Shown piece after piece: positions 1 to 8,031 of a stretch of DNA of 64,000 nt. A program made the translations under genes and the position numbers. Source of the stretch: Thermanaerosceptrum fracticalcis (GTDB taxonomy: Bacteria > Bacillota > Peptococcia > DRI-13); contig NZ_CP045798.1 in NCBI RefSeq assembly GCF_000746025.2, positions 2,737,001-2,801,000 on the forward strand. The letters are read 5' to 3'. The notes beneath the pieces are model-generated. The model ran no database searches and was not told where the DNA came from. It saw nothing but the letters and a program-made list of their open reading frames with translations. The stretch's first letter is position 1; every line of letters starts with the position of its first letter.

Positions 1-2
1 AG

Positions 3-245
3 CGGGATTTGGAACCTTTTGTGGGGAACAAGATTAGACTTAGGGCTAACCGGGGCAGAAAAAAGGTCATTGAAAAAACCGGCGTTCTTGAAAGCACTTA
101 TCCGAATATTTTTGTCGTACGCCTCGATGAAAAGCAGATAGAACGTCGCGTTTCCTTTAGTTATGCTGACATACTGACAGATGCTGTCCAGCTTACCGTT
201 TACCAGGGTGAAGAAGACATCAAAATACAGGCTCGAAGCTGCTGA
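3..245 (+). CDS. veg: Veg family protein, 5' end outside window
   Basis: Small beta-barrel Veg protein, known in Bacillus as a widely conserved protein linked to biofilm and spore outgrowth phenotypes. The visible 80 residues carry the family core, FVGNKIRLRANRGRKK followed by ETGVLE-like and FSYADILTDAV segments. The frame stays open to the window edge (R-D-L-E-P before the first TTG), so the true start lies upstream and the TTG at 9 is not the start. A Rho-independent terminator overlaps the stop codon. Identification rests on remembered family sequence. Confidence 0.85.
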   Translation, partial: RDLEPFVGNKIRLRANRGRKKVIEKTGVLESTYPNIFVVRLDEKQIERRVSFSYADILTDAVQLTVYQGEEDIKIQARSC

Positions 246-268
246 GAAATCAGCAGCTTTCTTTCTCT
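236..268 (+). terminator. Rho-independent terminator of veg
   Basis: A ten-base-pair stem, AAGCTGCTGA with TCAGCAGCTT around a GAAA tetraloop, is followed by a T-rich tail. The left arm contains the veg stop codon. Confidence 0.85.
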
Positions 269-395
269 TATAAAACTTAAATTTCCTTTGGTGCTCTATT
301 TTACCATTACCTCGAAAAGCGGCCTAAAGATGCCTATGATACGAGAAGTACCTGTAGAAAAATGCTAAAGTGACAACGATGGAAAAATTTTAAGT

Positions 396-422
396 TTGCA
401 GACCGGGGCGGTCTTGTATAAA
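396..422 (+). promoter_or_regulatory. Possible promoter of the CAP-domain gene
   Basis: TTGCAG at 396 and TATAAA at 417 are separated by 15 bases. A transcript starting near 429 would exclude the first Shine-Dalgarno-like AAGGAG at 425 but keep AAGGAGG at 444, which supports the downstream ATG at 457. The spacing is short, so this is tentative. Confidence 0.4.
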
Positions 423-456
423 ATAAGGAGTAGACTTTATGATAAGGAGGTTTTAT

Positions 457-1419
457 ATGCGTTTATCTTCAAGACTGGTTACCTGGCTCCTTTTGTGTAT
501 ATTTGTCATAGGTGTAAGTACCACAGTTTCCACTGCACCAGTACAGGCCCAGACCATTACATATACCGTGGGCATGCAGGCTATGGAAGGGCATCCCGAA
601 ATTTATGAGCTGCTAATCAACGGTGAGGTAGTGTTACGTTACCGTTCCATGTATGAGGGCTTTACGGCCCAAGAACGCGCCAAGATTATACTGGAGCGCA
701 TTCGCAATATGGGCAGTGACCTGGTAAAAGCCCCGGTGGTAACAGGCCGCATCAATGGTTCACCTGTCGTTCTCGTTAAAGAGAGGCTTCTCATCACCGT
801 TACCGAAGCCGACTGGGAAAGCAACAACTCCACAGGTGACGGTTTGGCCAAAGTTTGGGCGGAAAACCTCAATAAAGCCCTGAAAAATGATATCTCGCGC
901 GGGAATTCCGTCCCTCAATCCCAGGAACCCCAGAACCCTGCAGATAATGGAGGGACGGGAGATACAGGTGCCTCTCAACCCGGTGATACGACACAACCTG
1001 GTACAGGGGAAAACACGGGTGCACAGATTAATGCTACAGCCGAGGAAATTAAGATGCTGGAACTGATCAACAAAGAAAGAGCGGCGGCAGGTGTGGCACC
1101 TCTTAAGATGGATAACGAACTGGTGAGGATTGCCCGTCTCAAATCCCAGGACATGATTGACAAGAATTATTTCGATCACAACTCTCCTACATATGGCGAC
1201 CCCTTCACCATGATGAAGAATTTCGGGGTTAAGTACGGTTATGCTGGAGAAAATTTAGCCGGTAACCAAACGGTGGACAATGCCCATGTGTCTTTAATGA
1301 ATTCCCCCGGACACCGGAAGAACATCCTTAACCCCAACTACACCCATGTGGGCATTGGAATCAGAGAAGGCGGTCCTTATGGTAAGATGTTTACACAGAT
1401 GTTTATAAGTAAAAATTAG
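457..1419 (+). CDS. Secreted CAP/SCP-domain protein (YkwD-like)
   Basis: About 320 residues. Residues 1-31 form a signal peptide ending near APVQAQ, so the protein is exported. The next ~120 residues contain a segment with GEVVLRYRS and RAKIILERI, of a kind often found in Firmicute envelope proteins. A Pro/Gly/Thr-rich linker follows, then a C-terminal CAP domain (about 195-320) with HNSPTYGDPF, AGENLAG and NSPGHRKNIL. Such clostridial CAP proteins (YkwD, SafA-associated types) are envelope or spore linked, and their molecular activity is mostly unknown. The ATG at 457 has AAGGAGG six bases upstream; an in-frame ATG at 439 with AAGGAG eight bases upstream is the alternative. Confidence 0.8.
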   Translation: MRLSSRLVTWLLLCIFVIGVSTTVSTAPVQAQTITYTVGMQAMEGHPEIYELLINGEVVLRYRSMYEGFTAQERAKIILERIRNMGSDLVKAPVVTGRINGSPVVLVKERLLITVTEADWESNNSTGDGLAKVWAENLNKALKNDISRGNSVPQSQEPQNPADNGGTGDTGASQPGDTTQPGTGENTGAQINATAEEIKMLELINKERAAAGVAPLKMDNELVRIARLKSQDMIDKNYFDHNSPTYGDPFTMMKNFGVKYGYAGENLAGNQTVDNAHVSLMNSPGHRKNILNPNYTHVGIGIREGGPYGKMFTQMFISKN

Positions 1420-1433
1420 TCGGTATCCAGCAA

Positions 1434-1478
1434 GAGAGAGCCGGACCTCAACCCGCCTCTCCTTTTTTCTGTCTTTTT
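1434..1478 (+). terminator. Probable terminator after the CAP gene
   Basis: GAGAG-C-CGG pairs with CCG-C-CTCTC apart from one mismatch, and is followed by CTTTTTT. The stem is modest. Confidence 0.5.
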
Positions 1479-1641
1479 TCTGCATCCCTGCTTGGGCCTT
1501 TTTGAGTGTCCAGACACAATCCTCTGCCGCAATTCATACCATAAACTAACAGTAAGTATAGGTAATTTTAAGCACACATTTTCGTCTGTTGCATATACTT
1601 AACTGAATCTATATGAAGGCTGAAAGGAGGATTTGTGGACT

Positions 1642-3207
1642 ATGGCTCTTAATGTGACCACCAGGAAATTAAAGGTGGAAAATGTTGTAGGCGAGGCCAT
1701 GCGACAGGTTAATGTAGTAAGAAATATTACCTTGCCCGTCCTTGCCAAAAAAATTGAGAGTGTTGATACCAAAATCAGAAATGTAAAGTTTAAGATTATC
1801 GAGGATAAGATAATTGTTGAGGCAACACTCCACAAGCAAATTTATTATGTAGAATGCATTACCGGTGATGTTCAAGAATTTACGGTTCCTGACGAGAGAA
1901 TTACAGAATTTGTCCATATCGAAGGTGCGCGGCCCGGAATGGATGCAAGGGTTAGCGTGGAAGTTGAATACTGTGATGTGGAAGCTGTCGATATGGCAGG
2001 AGACCAGGGCTGTCATCGTGTCTTCCAGCAAACTTGCATCCTCAAGATTAAGGCGAAAGTCATTGAAATGGTAGAAATCGATGTTGTCACCAATGTTTCC
2101 GGCGAGGGCGTTACTCCCACCTTCCGTACCATTACTATTGACAATGTGATTGGCTCCGGGTGTGAGCAGTTCACGGTAAGTGACAGCTTAATACCACTAC
2201 CCGCCAATACGAAAAAAATTAAAAGTATTGATGCAGAGATAAGAGATGTTGAGAAGAAAGTTATTCCTAATAAAGTAGTAGTAAAAGGTACAATTCACAA
2301 GCAAATCTTCTATGTCATCGAACCCTCCGGTGAAGTAAAAGAAACTTCGGCCAATGTGCCCTTTAATGTCTTTGTGCCCATCCAAGGGGCAAAAGAAGGG
2401 CAGACTGTGATAACTGATATTAGAATTGAATTTATCGATAGTGAACTGGTGACACGGAATCATGAGAAATTTGTCAAAGAAACAATCGTCCTCGAGGTTT
2501 GTGCCAAGATTATTGATAGAGTAACCATCAATATTGTAACGGCAGTAGCCGGTGCCGAGGTAGAAACCCGCAGGATTAAGGTGGAAAGGATAATCGGTGA
2601 GGGCTGCCGTCAGGTAAACATCCTGGCCGATATTATTACACCTATGCCCGCCCGTAAAGTGGCTAGAGTAGATGCACGCCTCAGGGATTTACAGGGAGAA
2701 GCAATTCCAGACAAAGTAATCGTGAAGGGTACTTTACACAAGCAGGTTTACTATGTCTCGGCCGTAGATGACCAGCTCCGCGAGCTTTCCGTCGATGAAC
2801 CATTTACGGAATTTGTTCATGTGGAAGGTGCTGAGAAAGGCGATATGGTTGATGTGACGGGCCGCATCGAATTCGTAAATGTAGAAGCTGCCGCTGCCAC
2901 ACCTACCACCCACTGGCGTCAGACTGCCGTGCTGGAGATCTGCGCTAAAGTAACGGAAACCGAAGAAATTACGGTAGTTACTGCTGTTAAGGGGGCTGTA
3001 ACACCACCTCCGCCGCCTGCCCCGCCCTGCCCTCCCGGAACCACATTTGATTATGTAATTCAGAAGGGCGATACTTTAACGAGTATTGCCAGAAGGTTTG
3101 GTGTAACCGTTCAGGCGATCCTGGCTGTTAACCCGCAAATTACCAATCCCAATCTGATCTTTGCCGGACGTACCATCAAGATTCCCTGCCCGCCGGGTAT
3201 GGGTTAA
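1642..3207 (+). CDS. Triple SPOCS (DUF3794) domain protein with C-terminal LysM
   Basis: About 521 residues. Three imperfect repeats of roughly 150 residues each carry the SPOCS hallmark of a beta-rich core with KVIVKGTLHKQVYYV-type strands (ATLHKQIYYV, GTIHKQIFYV, GTLHKQVYYV) and a late ILEVCAKI-type strand. A Pro-rich linker (TPPPPPAPPCPP) leads to one LysM domain (about 470-518: YVIQKGDTLTSIARRFGV). SPOCS proteins are associated with the spore coat and envelope, and LysM would anchor the protein to peptidoglycan. There is no signal peptide, which fits delivery from the mother cell. Start: ATG ten bases after AAAGGAGGA. Upstream, GCATATACTT resembles a SigE-type -10 (CATANNNT), but no convincing -35 was found. 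Confidence 0.85.
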   Translation: MALNVTTRKLKVENVVGEAMRQVNVVRNITLPVLAKKIESVDTKIRNVKFKIIEDKIIVEATLHKQIYYVECITGDVQEFTVPDERITEFVHIEGARPGMDARVSVEVEYCDVEAVDMAGDQGCHRVFQQTCILKIKAKVIEMVEIDVVTNVSGEGVTPTFRTITIDNVIGSGCEQFTVSDSLIPLPANTKKIKSIDAEIRDVEKKVIPNKVVVKGTIHKQIFYVIEPSGEVKETSANVPFNVFVPIQGAKEGQTVITDIRIEFIDSELVTRNHEKFVKETIVLEVCAKIIDRVTINIVTAVAGAEVETRRIKVERIIGEGCRQVNILADIITPMPARKVARVDARLRDLQGEAIPDKVIVKGTLHKQVYYVSAVDDQLRELSVDEPFTEFVHVEGAEKGDMVDVTGRIEFVNVEAAAATPTTHWRQTAVLEICAKVTETEEITVVTAVKGAVTPPPPPAPPCPPGTTFDYVIQKGDTLTSIARRFGVTVQAILAVNPQITNPNLIFAGRTIKIPCPPGMG

Positions 3208-3244
3208 ACCACATACGTGAACCGTTAACCGTGAACCGATTATC

Positions 3245-3275
3245 AAGGGGCCGTAAATTCGGCCCCTTGTACTAT
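3245..3275 (+). terminator. Terminator after the SPOCS-LysM gene
   Basis: AAGGGGCCG pairs perfectly with CGGCCCCTT around TAAATT. The tail is only moderately T-rich. Confidence 0.65.
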
Positions 3276-3394
3276 TATTACCGGTTAGCGGGGGGCGGGT
3301 AGCGGGAAGCAAATTTTGATATTTTGAATTGTAAGATGATTAAAAACGCCTCTTCCCGTTAATACTGGTAATGTAGAGATTGAAGGAGGCGGTA

Positions 3395-4000
3395 ATGATG
3401 CGGCAGCGTGTCACTTTTCTTATACTGGTATTATTAATGCTTTTTTGTTTAACCAGCTCTCTTACCATTGAAGAACAGGTACCGGCTTTAATCAGGCTGC
3501 ACATCCTGGCTAACAGTGACAGTCCGGAGGACCAAATTCTTAAATATAAAGTCAGAGATCAGATCGTAAAGGCCATGCAGGAGAAATTTGCTTATTCTCA
3601 AAATCTCTCCGAGTCCCGGGAGATTCTTTTAGAAAACCTTCCGGAATTGGAACATGAAGCTGAAGTTGTGCTGCGTGAGGCAGGTAGTACATATAATGTA
3701 AAAGCTGTCTATGGACAGTTTAGTTTTCCCACCAAATATTATGGCAATTTTACCCTTCCCGCCGGACGTTACGAAGCTGTCAGGCTGGTGATGGGAGAAG
3801 GGGCAGGGGCTAACTGGTGGTGTGTTCTCTTTCCCCCGCTCTGTTTTGTGGATGGTGGCAACAATGCCGCCTACTTAGAGGAGAATATAGCTAAAGAACT
3901 GAAGACAGTAAAACATCAGAGTAAAATCGTAAAGATTAAGCCAGCCTTTAAGGTAGTAGAAATGTGGCAGGATACCCTGGCGAAAATCGCTAATAAATAA
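3395..4000 (+). CDS. spoIIR: Stage II sporulation protein R
   Basis: 201 residues with an N-terminal hydrophobic export segment (TFLILVLLMLFCL) followed by the SpoIIR signature IRLHILANSDSPEDQ and LKYKVRDQI, and the later NWWCVLFPPLCFVD block. In Bacillus, SpoIIR is made in the forespore under SigF, crosses to the intermembrane space and triggers SpoIIGA to process pro-SigE. The conserved cysteines of the WWC..PPLC region are present. AAGGAGG lies five bases before the ATG at 3395, and a second ATG follows at 3398. No clear SigF promoter was recognised upstream. Confidence 0.93.
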   Translation: MMRQRVTFLILVLLMLFCLTSSLTIEEQVPALIRLHILANSDSPEDQILKYKVRDQIVKAMQEKFAYSQNLSESREILLENLPELEHEAEVVLREAGSTYNVKAVYGQFSFPTKYYGNFTLPAGRYEAVRLVMGEGAGANWWCVLFPPLCFVDGGNNAAYLEENIAKELKTVKHQSKIVKIKPAFKVVEMWQDTLAKIANK

Positions 4001-4026
4001 ATACCTACTATGTACTGATTGGTGTT

Positions 4027-4071
4027 TAAAGCATAAGCTTGCCATGGAGGCAAACTTATGCTTTATTCTTT
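4027..4071 (+). terminator. Long hairpin terminator after spoIIR
   Basis: TAAAGCATAAG and CTTATGCTTTA enclose a second stem TTGCC/GGCAA separated by one mismatch, with a five-base loop and a T-rich tail. The A/T-rich symmetric arms could act in both directions. Confidence 0.8.
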
Positions 4072-4168
4072 TGTAGGGGGTGAAGAAAGATAAATAGCAT
4101 CCTTGTGTTTATGAACAATAAAAATTACAATAAAGATGTTATCTTCTGGATAGATTTAGGAGGAAAGC

Positions 4169-5572
4169 ATGTCAAACTCGCGTTTAAATGAATTACTCAG
4201 GCAGTTGCCCGCTGTGAATACGGTGTTAGTTTCAGAAAAAGGACGGGAACTCAGTGCCTTTTATGGACATGACCTGGTAGCGGAAGCAACAGGCCAGGTA
4301 TTGGGGGTATGGCGGCAGAGAATCATCGCGCAGGCAGGAGAAGTAGAACCGCCTTCATTGGCCTTTCTCCTAAAGGAAATAGAGTCTTACCTGATTTCTT
4401 TTGCCATGCCCCGCCTTAGGCGTGTCATTAATGCCACGGGAATTATCCTGCATACGAATTTAGGAAGGGCCGTGTTATCAAAGAACGCGCAAACAGCTGT
4501 GGCCTTGGCTGCTTCCTGTTATTCTAATTTGGAGTATGACCTGGGAAAAGGTGAAAGGGGGACCCGGTATGCCCATGTGGAAGAACTCCTGATTCGCCTG
4601 ACAGGTGCTGAGAGTGCCCTGGTTGTAAATAATAATGCTGCGGCGGTGCTTTTGGCCATGAATACCTTAGCTACAGGAAAGGAAGTTGTGGTTTCCCGTG
4701 GGGAACTGGTGGAAATAGGCGGGTCTTTCCGTATTCCGGAGGTGCTCAAACAGGGGGGAGCCACCCTGGTGGAAGTAGGTACGACCAATCGCACCCATCT
4801 TTATGATTATCAAAAAGCGCTAAACGAGAATACAGGACTGATCCTCAAGGTCCACACCAGTAATTACCGTATTATTGGTTTTACCAGGTCAGTGTCCCGC
4901 CATGAACTGCAAAAGTTAGCCAGGGCTAACGGTATCCCCCTGATGGAAGACCTGGGAAGCGGTTCTCTTTTGGATCTTTCGGCATGGGGATTCACCGGTG
5001 AACCTCCGGTGCCGCAGGTGGTAGCCGAGGGTGTGGACATTGTGACCTTTAGTGGCGACAAGCTCCTGGGAGGACCCCAGGCCGGAATTATTGTGGGCAA
5101 GAAAGAATATATCGATGCTATGAAGGCTAATCAACTAACCAGGGCCCTCCGGGTTGACAAATTTACCCTGGCTGCCCTGGAGGCCACCCTCAGGGAATAT
5201 TTAAGACCGGAAGAAGCCGTAAGAAATATTCCTACCTACCGGATGCTGGCAGCACCTTTGGAAGAATTAAGGGAAAAAGTCGAAAAGATTATGCGATCCT
5301 TAACATTTATCCAGGATAAAATAGAGGTACAGGCCTTAACAACCCAGTCACAAATGGGTGGAGGCAGTTTGCCCGGCCAAACGATTCCTTCCTGGGGAAT
5401 AGGGATAAAATTCAAAACCATTACCTTGGAAGAGGCAGAAAAAGCCCTTCGTCAACTGCCTGTCCCTGTCATTGGTTACATTGAGAGGGATACCTATATC
5501 CTGGATATGCGTACCCTCTTACCGGGTGATGACGAAGTGGTGATCAGGAGTATTTATGAAATTGTATCTTAA
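4169..5572 (+). CDS. selA: L-seryl-tRNA(Sec) selenium transferase
   Basis: 467 residues, full length for SelA. This PLP enzyme converts Ser-tRNA(Sec) to Sec-tRNA(Sec) using selenophosphate from SelD. Visible features: N-terminal helical domain, VINATGIILHTNLGRA block, and the PLP lysine in SGDKLLGGPQAG (about K298). A perfectly spaced AGGAGG precedes the ATG. The stop codon overlaps the Shine-Dalgarno of selD, so the two genes form one transcription unit. SelB and tRNA(Sec), needed to complete the pathway, are not in this window. Confidence 0.96.
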   Translation: MSNSRLNELLRQLPAVNTVLVSEKGRELSAFYGHDLVAEATGQVLGVWRQRIIAQAGEVEPPSLAFLLKEIESYLISFAMPRLRRVINATGIILHTNLGRAVLSKNAQTAVALAASCYSNLEYDLGKGERGTRYAHVEELLIRLTGAESALVVNNNAAAVLLAMNTLATGKEVVVSRGELVEIGGSFRIPEVLKQGGATLVEVGTTNRTHLYDYQKALNENTGLILKVHTSNYRIIGFTRSVSRHELQKLARANGIPLMEDLGSGSLLDLSAWGFTGEPPVPQVVAEGVDIVTFSGDKLLGGPQAGIIVGKKEYIDAMKANQLTRALRVDKFTLAALEATLREYLRPEEAVRNIPTYRMLAAPLEELREKVEKIMRSLTFIQDKIEVQALTTQSQMGGGSLPGQTIPSWGIGIKFKTITLEEAEKALRQLPVPVIGYIERDTYILDMRTLLPGDDEVVIRSIYEIVS

Positions 5573-5585
5573 GGAGGTGTTTGAC

Positions 5586-6677
5586 ATGGAAAAAGAGGTT
5601 AAAAATGTTTATCTTACCGCGCTGTCTACCAAAGGCGGCTGAGCAGCAAAAATCGGTCCTGGTGACCTGGCACAGGTCCTGTGCCATTTGCCACAAACTG
5701 AAATAAAAGACCCCCGCCTTCTGGTAGGGCTGGAGACAGCCGATGATGCGGGGGTTTACCAGATAAACGAAGAGACAGCCTTAATCCAGACGGTAGACTT
5801 TTTTACACCTGTGGTGGATGACCCTTATATCTTTGGACAGATAGCGGCGGCTAATGCCTTAAGTGACATATATGCCATGGGGGGAACTCCGATTACAGCA
5901 TTAAATATTATCGCTTTCCCCATGAATACCTTACCGGCTTCTGTTTTAGCCGAAATTTTACGGGGAGGGGCGGAAAAAATCAAAGAAGCAGGTGCCGTAC
6001 TTTTGGGAGGTCACAGCATCCAGGATGCAGAACCTAAATATGGTTTGTCTGTGACGGGGGTTGCCCATCCCACTAAAATTTGGACCAATGCCGGTGCGCG
6101 GCCTGGCGATATTCTGATTCTCACCAAGCCTTTAGGTGTTGGTTTGATTACTTCTGCTTTGCGTAAGAAAAAAGACCGGGAAGGAAATTTAATTTTGCAA
6201 TCCCCTGTGCCCCCGGAAGTAGAGGAAGCGGCCATTGATGTTATGACTAAACTCAATGACAAAGCTGCCTTGACCGGTCAAAAGGTGGGCATTAATGCTT
6301 GCACAGATATTACCGGTTTTGGACTTTTAGGGCATGCCTGGGAAATGGCTAAAGCAAGCCTGGTACAAATTGAGATTGACCTTCATGCGGTACCGGTCCT
6401 ACCGGGTGCTAAGGAGTTGGGCCTTAAAGGGTATATTGCAGGTGGCAACTGGGCCAATCTTAAATACATGGAGGATAAGGTTGAGTTTTTCCCAGAAATA
6501 GAAGCTATTGAAAAAAATATCCTGGCTGATCCCATCACTTCAGGGGGACTTTTGCTGTCTGTAGCTGCAGATCGGGCAGAGGAACTTTTAAAGGCGCTTC
6601 ATGAATCAGGTGTTACTGAAGCCCGTGTCATCGGCAGAGTCCTGGCAGGAGAGCCGAAAATAATTGTAGTGCCGTAA
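5586..6677 (+). CDS. selD: Selenide, water dikinase, selenoprotein (in-frame UGA = Sec)
   Basis: 363 residues when the in-frame TGA at 5640-5642 is read as selenocysteine 19. SelD makes selenophosphate from selenide and ATP. The N-terminus reads [18 protein letters not shown], which aligns with the catalytic Cys/Sec plus Lys of the family (GxU/CxxK); the rest is a typical AIRS-like ATPase ([38 protein letters not shown]). AAGGAGG overlaps the selA stop, seven to eight bases before the ATG at 5586. Starting at the TTG at 5688 would remove the catalytic residue and the glycine-rich loop, so the short reading is wrong. A hairpin just downstream of the UGA fits a bacterial SECIS. Confidence 0.95.
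5640..5686 (+). promoter_or_regulatory. UGA(Sec) codon and SECIS-like hairpin in selD
   Basis: Starting 25 bases after the UGA, TGGCACAG (5668-5675) pairs perfectly with CTGTGCCA (5679-5686) around a GTC loop. The apical sequence CAGGTCCTG resembles the GGUC apex of the E. coli fdhF SECIS, and the loop lies about 33 bases from the UGA, in the usual bacterial range. It would bind SelB and recode UGA. Confidence 0.85.
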
Positions 6678-6773
6678 ATACGGTTTTCCTGCTTTGCTTT
6701 CCGATACCCGCTTCCCGATTTCCGAAATAATTCTTTCTTTCCCGAGTAGTGGTAAAAATAGACAAGATTATTT

Positions 6774-6800
6774 AAGAGGGCTAAGGGCGGCCCTCTTTTC
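6774..6800 (+). terminator. Terminator of selAD
   Basis: AAGAGGGC pairs with GCCCTCTT around TAAGGGCG, followed by TTC. The 90 bases before it hold only a decayed GC-rich repeat (see findings). Confidence 0.7.
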
Positions 6801-6881
6801 ACTGGAAAAACAAATAGCAATAAATATCTTCCTACGGGTCACAGGTCACGGGGAGCGGGATACGTTCCCATAAGAGATTGG

Positions 6882-7448
6882 CTAAGGTAAATTGATTACC
6901 TGTCCGGGGTACAGTATGTCAGGATTAATACCGGGATTTGCCTTTATCAGGTCCTGTAAGGAAATACCCAGCTTTTTGGCGATTGCCCACAGGGTATTGC
7001 CTTTTTGAACGGTGTAAGTTCTGCCTCCTCCTTGGTTAGTGTTGGATGCAGGCGTAGTTGTGGGGTTGTAAGGAGGTAAGGGATAACCACTGCCATGGGC
7101 TCCGGAAATAATTTCTACTTCTGTCCCAATAGTGACAACCGGAAAGATGGCTTCGATATCGTGATTATACATACGAATGCAGCCAAGGGATACCGCTTTG
7201 CCTATAGAAGAAGGATTATTGGTCCCGTGAATACCGTAATTAGGCTTGCTAAGACCCAGCCAGCGTGTACCGTAGACCTGTTTGCCGTCCAGGATAACTT
7301 TATTGACAATAGTCCATTTTCCCACAGGGGAAGGATTGCTTGGTTTGCCGATGGCTATGGGATAGGAGTTATATAGTCTTTCTCCCTGATAGAGATACAA
7401 GCGCCGTTGGGTCAGATTAATGGTTATGGACATACCGCCTCTCATCAT
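6882..7448 (-). CDS. L,D-transpeptidase (YkuD) with C-terminal LysM
   Basis: 188 residues. The YkuD domain (about 6-115) contains IAIGKPSNPSPVGKWTI and the catalytic HGTNNPSSIG (His74) plus SLGCIRMYNHD (Cys90) motif. A short Gly/Thr/Asn linker leads to a LysM domain (about 142-188). The family forms 3-3 peptidoglycan cross-links through a cysteine acyl enzyme and is often spore-cortex related in clostridia. There is no signal peptide, so localisation is uncertain. Start ATG at 7448 follows AGAGGTG on the minus strand; a second ATG is adjacent. It points away from fmdB. Confidence 0.9.
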   Translation of the reverse strand: MMRGGMSITINLTQRRLYLYQGERLYNSYPIAIGKPSNPSPVGKWTIVNKVILDGKQVYGTRWLGLSKPNYGIHGTNNPSSIGKAVSLGCIRMYNHDIEAIFPVVTIGTEVEIISGAHGSGYPLPPYNPTTTPASNTNQGGGRTYTVQKGNTLWAIAKKLGISLQDLIKANPGINPDILYPGQVINLP

Positions 7449-7546
7449 ATTTTCACCTCTTCTGAATAAAATTTGAGATATTTTATGTTATGCGTAAGCG
7501 GTCAAGAGGTGAGAGGCCATGTCGAATGCCTTATTTTAACTATGTC

Positions 7547-7591
7547 TTGACGAAATAGATGATTTATGGGATTATACCCATAGGGGGTATA
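7547..7591 (+). promoter_or_regulatory. Promoter with CsoR-family-type operator upstream of fmdB-like gene
   Basis: TTGACG at 7547 is a good -35, with ATTATA or TTATAC at 7571-7577 as the -10. The quasi-palindrome TATACCC-ATAGG-GGGTATA (7573-7591) overlaps the -10 and the start site. It closely resembles the B. subtilis CsoR operator pattern (TACCC-N-GGGGGTA), so a CsoR/CstR/RcnR-type repressor is a likely controller. No such repressor is encoded in the window. Confidence 0.6.
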
Positions 7592-7609
7592 GGCAAGGAG
7601 GTGATCAGC

Positions 7610-7804
7610 ATGGCTGTTTACGATTTTTTTTGTAAAGCGTGTCAGGAACAATTCAGCGTGTCCTGTTCCATCAGTGAACGGAAAAATGTGAAGTGCCCAA
7701 AATGCGGGACTGGGGAAGTACAGCGTATCTATAAACCATTAGGCGTAATGAACAGCAATTCCCAAGCCGGCAGTTCACCACTCCCCAGTACTGGTTTTGG
7801 CTGA
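7610..7804 (+). CDS. FmdB-family zinc ribbon protein
   Basis: 64 residues with the FmdB pattern: MAVYDFFCKAC (Cys8, Cys11) and VKCPKCG (Cys29, Cys32), forming a zinc ribbon, then a low-complexity Ser/Gly tail. FmdB was named after a formamidase-operon regulator, and function is unproven for most members. The start ATG lies after AAGGAGGTGATC; the frame is open further upstream, but the operator and promoter occupy that stretch. A monocistronic unit with its own terminator. Confidence 0.8.
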   Translation: MAVYDFFCKACQEQFSVSCSISERKNVKCPKCGTGEVQRIYKPLGVMNSNSQAGSSPLPSTGFG

Positions 7805-7840
7805 GCTTCCTGTTAACAGGAACCGGAGGTTCTAAAGAAC

Positions 7841-7876
7841 GGAGCAGCCCACCCTTAGAGGTGGGCTCCCTTTTTT
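7841..7876 (+). terminator. Terminator of the FmdB-like gene
   Basis: GCCCACC pairs with GGTGGGC around CTTAGA, with flanking GGAGC/CTCC, followed by CTTTTTT. Confidence 0.85.
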
Positions 7877-7911
7877 AAAAACAAAATATCGAATGTATCA
7901 TGTATACGGTT

Positions 7912-7966
7912 TGTTAAAATAGTGTTAAAACTCGTTTAAGACATCATTAAAAACATATTAAAGAAA
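7912..7966 (+). promoter_or_regulatory. Pho-box-like array, five 11-base direct repeats
   Basis: Five consecutive units of exactly 11 bases share the core (T/C/G)(G/A/T)TTAA(A/G): TGTTAAAATAG, TGTTAAAACTC, GTTTAAGACAT, CATTAAAAACA, TATTAAAGAAA. Eleven-base spacing of TTAAA/TTAACA-type units is the arrangement bound by PhoP/PhoB dimers. The array ends 65 bases before the start of a Na/phosphate symporter, so phosphate-starvation control is likely. Confidence 0.7.
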
Positions 7967-8031
7967 GGCAAAATCAAGTAAAATATTTGGGGATAATATA
8001 GATAATGTAAAAAATTGGGGGAGTTGACAGC

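Noticed and set aside
5688-6677. selD starting at TTG 5688, giving 329 residues
   Set aside because: It lacks the catalytic Sec/Cys and Lys region and has no ribosome site; the start at 5586 with UGA recoding restores the family N-terminus.
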